Shown here: piece by piece, positions 40,922 to 44,077 of the stretch
Layout of the letters: every line of letters begins with the position of its first letter
Numbering within the stretch: position 1 is the stretch's first letter
Position numbers and translations under genes: made by a program
Notes under the pieces: model-generated
Seen by the model: the letters and a program-made list of their open reading frames with translations, nothing else
The model's database searches: none
Told to the model about the DNA's origin: nothing
Assembly (NCBI RefSeq): GCF_025447595.1
Contig: NZ_JAOEJU010000035.1
Location: 1 to 44,077, forward strand
DNA from: Pseudomonas koreensis
GTDB taxonomy: Bacteria > Pseudomonadota > Gammaproteobacteria > Pseudomonadales > Pseudomonadaceae
Length of the DNA: 44,077 bases
Direction: 5' to 3'

Positions 40922-42394
40922 TTAGAACACCGAGACGTAATCGCCCAGCTCGACCTGTACCGATTTGATGCGAGTGAAGTTGTTCAGCGAGCTGATGCCG
41001 TTCTCACGGCCGACGCCCGACTGCTTGTAACCGCCAACCGGCATTTTTGCGTCGGACTCGCCCCAGGCGTTGATCCAGCAGATACCGGCTTCCAGTTGAT
41101 GAATCACGCGATGGGCGCGGTTCAGGTCGCGGGTGACGATACCGGCGGCCAGGCCGAAGTCGGTGTCGTTGGCGCGGCGGATCACTTCTTCTTCGGTTTC
41201 GTAGGTCAGGATCGCCATCACCGGGCCGAAGATTTCTTCACGAACGATGGTCATGTCGTCGGTGCAGTCGGTGAACACGGTCGGAGCCACGAACGCGCCT
41301 TTGGCGAATTCGCCGTCGGTCATGCGCTCGCCGCCGCACAGAACGCGGGCGCCTTCTTCTTTACCCTTGGCGATGTAGCCCAGCACGTTTTCCATGTGCG
41401 CGAAGCTGACCAGCGGGCCGAAGTTGGTGTTTTCGTCTTCCGGGTTGCCAACGCGGATGCGGGCAACGCGCTCGACGATCTTGGCTTCGAAAGCGGCTTT
41501 CAGGTGGCTCGGCACGAACACGCGAGTGCCGTTGGTGCAGACCTGACCGGAGCTGTAGAAGTTGGCCATCATGGCGGTGTCGGCGGCGCGATCCAGGTCG
41601 GCGTCGTCGCAGATGATCAGCGGGGACTTGCCGCCCAGTTCCATGGTCACGTCTTTGAGCGACGAAGCCGAAGCGCTGGCCATGACTTTCTTGCCGGTGT
41701 CGGTGCCGCCGGTGAAGGAGATCTTCTCGATGCGCGGGTGCTCGGTCAGCCAGGTGCCGACTTCACGGCCGCTGCCGGTCAGGACGTTGAACACGCCGTT
41801 CGGAACGCCGGCTTCGGTGTAGATCTCGGCCAGTTTCAGGGTGGTCAGCGAGGTGACTTCGCTTGGCTTGAAGATCATCGCGTTACCGGCCGCCAGGGCT
41901 GGTGCGGATTTCCACAGGGCGATCTGGATCGGGTAGTTCCACGCGCCGATACCGGCAACCACGCCCAGCGGCTCGCGACGGGTGTAGACGAATGCGGTGT
42001 CACGCAGCGGGATCTGCTCGCCTTCGATGGCGGGTACCAGGCCTGCGTAGTATTCCAGCACGTCGGCGCCGGTGACGATGTCGACGTACTTGGTTTCGGA
42101 GAAGGCTTTACCGGTGTCCAGGGTTTCCAGGGCAGCCAGTTCATCGTTGCGCTCGCGCAGGATGTCGACGGCGCGACGCAAGATGCGCGAACGCTCCATG
42201 GCGGTCATCGCGGCCCAGATTTTCTGGCCTTTTTCGGCGCTGACCACAGCACGCTCGACGTCTTCCTTGGTCGCACGTTGCACTTGTGCGAGGACTTCAC
42301 CGTTAGCCGGGTTGATGGCTTCGAAGGTGGCATCGCTGCCGGCGTCGGAGTACGCGCCATCGATGTAGAGTTTTTGCAGTTCGAAACGGGCCAT
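40922..42394 (-). CDS. betB: Betaine aldehyde dehydrogenase
   Basis: A 490-residue NAD(P)+-dependent aldehyde dehydrogenase converting betaine aldehyde to glycine betaine. The general-base Glu is in TMELGGKSPLIICDDADLDRA and the catalytic Cys in YSSGQVCTNGTRVFVP. The N-terminal ARFELQKLYIDGAYSDA and GAWNYPIQIALWKSAPALAAGNAMIFKPSE are typical of BetB. AGGA five to eight bases upstream favours the ATG at 42394 over a start 13 codons earlier. It is the middle gene of betIBA, 88 bases after betI. Confidence 0.96.
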   Translation of the reverse strand: MARFELQKLYIDGAYSDAGSDATFEAINPANGEVLAQVQRATKEDVERAVVSAEKGQKIWAAMTAMERSRILRRAVDILRERNDELAALETLDTGKAFSETKYVDIVTGADVLEYYAGLVPAIEGEQIPLRDTAFVYTRREPLGVVAGIGAWNYPIQIALWKSAPALAAGNAMIFKPSEVTSLTTLKLAEIYTEAGVPNGVFNVLTGSGREVGTWLTEHPRIEKISFTGGTDTGKKVMASASASSLKDVTMELGGKSPLIICDDADLDRAADTAMMANFYSSGQVCTNGTRVFVPSHLKAAFEAKIVERVARIRVGNPEDENTNFGPLVSFAHMENVLGYIAKGKEEGARVLCGGERMTDGEFAKGAFVAPTVFTDCTDDMTIVREEIFGPVMAILTYETEEEVIRRANDTDFGLAAGIVTRDLNRAHRVIHQLEAGICWINAWGESDAKMPVGGYKQSGVGRENGISSLNNFTRIKSVQVELGDYVSVF

Positions 42395-42482
42395 AGTGTC
42401 CTCGCAAGTGCATAAGTGGTTGGCGTTGACCACCGCGATCAGGCTGCGGTGGCGTTCAGGGGCCGAGCGTTTTCTGTGTGCT

Positions 42483-43076
42483 CTAGCTCACCTTCTTGGC
42501 CAATTGGAAATCCATGTATTCGTAAGCGATCTGTTGCGCCTGCGCAGTGTCGAAAGCGTCTCCCGACAGCGCGCCGCGCAACCACAAGCCATCGATGAGA
42601 GCTGCCAGTCCACGGGCGGCGGTGCGCGCATCTTCGAGCGGCAACACACGGCGGAACTCGCAGCACAGGTTGGAATACAGACGGTGATCGTTGATCCGCT
42701 GCAACCTGTGCAAAGACGGCTGGTGCATGCTGGTGGCCCAGAAGGCCAGCCAGGTTTTCATTGCCGGGCCATTGACCTGGCTGGCGTCGAAGTTGCCTTC
42801 GATGATCACCTGCAGATGCGCCCGGGGGCTGCTGTCTGCCAGCGCCTGACGGCGCGCGGTGACGTTCTCGCTGAGGACGCTCATCAGATACCGCATCGTG
42901 GCGGCGATCAGGCCATTCTTGTCCTGAAAATAGTGACTGATGATGCCATTCGAGACACCGGCCAAACGGGCGATCAGCGCAATGCTGGCGTCCCCCATTC
43001 CGACCTGATCAACCGCCTGCAAAGTGGCTTCGATCAGTTGTTGGCGGCGGATGGGTTGCATACCGACCTTGGGCAT
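42483..43076 (-). CDS. betI: TetR-family repressor BetI
   Basis: A 197-residue choline-responsive TetR repressor. The N-terminal MPKVGMQPIRRQQLIEATL and HTH IALIARLAGVSNGIISHYFQDKNGLI (about 32-57) match BetI closely; the C-terminal ligand domain includes MKTWLAFWATSMHQPSL and ALIDGLWLRGAL. The ATG at 43076 lies nine bases after AAGGAG; a start three codons earlier would touch the ribosome site. It represses the bet genes when choline is absent; its palindromic operator is 72-91 bases upstream. Confidence 0.96.
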   Translation of the reverse strand: MPKVGMQPIRRQQLIEATLQAVDQVGMGDASIALIARLAGVSNGIISHYFQDKNGLIAATMRYLMSVLSENVTARRQALADSSPRAHLQVIIEGNFDASQVNGPAMKTWLAFWATSMHQPSLHRLQRINDHRLYSNLCCEFRRVLPLEDARTAARGLAALIDGLWLRGALSGDAFDTAQAQQIAYEYMDFQLAKKVS

Positions 43077-43147
43077 CTTGCACATCTCCTTAGGCCTTCC
43101 GACGGGCGAATGACGCCGATCGGATTGAGGGCCAGTCTATTTTGTTT

Positions 43148-43167
43148 TGATTGAACGTTCAATCAAC
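43148..43167. promoter_or_regulatory. BetI operator overlapping the betIBA promoter
   Basis: A perfect 20-base palindrome, TTGATTGAACGTTCAATCAA, matching the known BetI-type ATTGAACGTTCAAT core. On the minus strand TTGAAC within it plus TAGACT 17 bases on could be the -35/-10 of betI. A weaker related site (10 of 14 core bases, 43277-43290) lies nearer betT. The rest of the 425-base gap to betT shows only a possible hairpin (GGGTG/CACCC near 43400-43419). Confidence 0.85.
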
Positions 43168-43501
43168 AAAGAATAAGATCTGCGACAAATCGTCGCTGCC
43201 TACAGATTTTTCCTACGTGTAAGTGGCGATAAACCGACATCCGAAAATGCTCGAAACCTGCGCGGGGCAAGGCGCGGTTCGACGTTCGATGGACGTGTTG
43301 AATGGGCAAGACGCTCAAGGCCAGGTTTCGGATGAACGTCCATGCCTCGGCCACGACGGCGATTCGCGGTGCCATCTCTGCAGGTTCGGGCTTTTTTCGG
43401 GGTGTCTTTATATCACCCGCCGGTCGGCTGCCAACTAACCGATTGGTCGGGTTCCGTGTTGCCTTGTGTTCTTCTCTCGCACTGCCTGGAGCATTTGTGC
43501 C

Positions 43502-44077
43502 ATGAGTTCTGCCTCGCTTATAAAGACCCCGCCCGAGAAGGTGACGGTCAACGGTTGGGTGTTCTACACCTCTACCGCGCTGATTCTGTTGTTGACCGCC
43601 ATTCTGATCATCGCCCCGCAAGAGGCCGGCAGAATGCTGGGAGTGGCTCAGGCCTGGTTGTCCCGCAGCTTCGGCTGGTACTACATGGTGGTGATCGCCG
43701 CTTACCTCGTTTTCGTGGTGGGCCTGGCGTTTTCCTCCTACGGCAAACTCAAACTGGGTAGCAAGGATGACACCCCGGATTTCAGCTATGGCGCCTGGGC
43801 GGGAATGCTGTTCTCGTCGGGTATCGGTATTTCGCTGCTGTACTTCGGCGCCTCCGAGCCGCTGGATCACTACTTCAATCCGCCGGAAGGCGCGTCGGCC
43901 ACCAACCTGGCGGCACGTCAGGCTGTTCAGCTGACGTTCCTGCACTGGGGCCTGCACGGCTGGGCGATCTACGCGCTGGTCGGTCTGGCCGTGGCGTATT
44001 TTGCTTACCGTCACAACCAGCCCCTGGCGCTGCGTTCGGCGCTGTACCCGCTGGCAGGTGAGCGCTGGGTCAAGGGC
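43502..44077 (+). CDS. betT: BCCT-family choline transporter BetT, 5' part only
   Basis: The first 192 residues of a BCCT transporter, cut by the window end (full proteins are about 650-680 residues). Seen: NGWVFYTSTALILLLTAILII as the first helix, YYMVVIAAYLVFVVGLAFSSYGKLKLG as the second, then the conserved SYGAWAGMLFSSGIGISLLYFGASEPLDHY, and LTFLHWGLHGWAIYALVGLAVAYFAY. It imports choline using an ion gradient, feeding BetA and BetB encoded divergently. GGAG lies 11 bases before the ATG. A close paralogue (for example BetT3) cannot be excluded from this part alone, but the context favours BetT. Confidence 0.92.
   Translation, partial: MSSASLIKTPPEKVTVNGWVFYTSTALILLLTAILIIAPQEAGRMLGVAQAWLSRSFGWYYMVVIAAYLVFVVGLAFSSYGKLKLGSKDDTPDFSYGAWAGMLFSSGIGISLLYFGASEPLDHYFNPPEGASATNLAARQAVQLTFLHWGLHGWAIYALVGLAVAYFAYRHNQPLALRSALYPLAGERWVKG

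Overview
The window is chromosomal DNA of a Pseudomonas, most likely of the P. fluorescens group. The betT / betIBA arrangement, the tktA-epd-pgk-fba cluster, the metK gene preceded by an ArsR-methyltransferase fusion, the SAH riboswitch on ahcY, and above all the many copies of the REP repeat built on GTGGGAGCGAGC-TTGCTCGC all point there. Almost all of it is high-GC housekeeping sequence with strong Pseudomonas codon bias. The exception is a low-GC patch at about 20.5-22.7 kb.

Layout. 0-2 kb: ahcY (minus) with a promoter, an SAH riboswitch and a likely translational expression platform, divergent from a hot-dog acyl-CoA thioesterase. 2-9.6 kb: transporters (YfdC-type FNT channel, NhaP-type antiporter, DHA1 MFS, EamA/DMT), a MAPEG protein, lytic transglycosylase MltA, a lipoprotein class II cytochrome c and a DUF1090 protein. 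9.7-13.8 kb: LigB-type NAD+ DNA ligase with an N-terminal signal peptide, then an ArsR-methyltransferase regulator and metK in one minus-strand unit, with a strong palindrome upstream of the regulator. 14-20.4 kb: central carbon cluster tktA, epd, pgk, two small lipoproteins (one MliC-like), fba; the tktA leader can fold into a terminator-like hairpin with competing stems.

20.5-23.5 kb: accessory patch with three unrecognised minus-strand genes, a full DUF6124-like gene and a truncated second copy of its 3' end, two look-alike orphan terminators, a 13-bp direct repeat at the fragment's junction and a hairpin-rich non-coding element of about 165 bp. 23.5-29 kb: a PL7 alginate lyase without signal peptide, a REC-PAS-GGDEF-EAL protein, a YgjP-like metallohydrolase, a small winged-helix protein, ElaA-type acetyltransferase and a solitary periplasmic binding protein. 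29-39 kb: YccS-type membrane protein, YhiN-type flavoprotein, DbpA helicase, MdtD-type MFS pump and a TldE/TldD-type protease pair. 39-44 kb: betA, betB, betI (minus) and the divergent start of betT, cut by the window end, for choline uptake and its oxidation to glycine betaine.

Functional links. ahcY and metK are both activated-methyl-cycle genes. They appear to be under two different SAH-linked controls: a riboswitch for ahcY and an ArsR-type regulator for metK. tktA/epd supply erythrose-4-phosphate chemistry (PLP synthesis), and pgk/fba belong to gluconeogenesis/glycolysis. Thirteen REP loci, nearly all inverted pairs (REPIN-like), fill intergenic gaps and sit inside two gene series (tktA-epd and betB-betA). 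No tRNA, rRNA, CRISPR array, intact insertion sequence or prophage was seen. The best candidates for something undescribed are the low-GC patch with its duplicated DUF6124 end and structured element, and the tktA leader.
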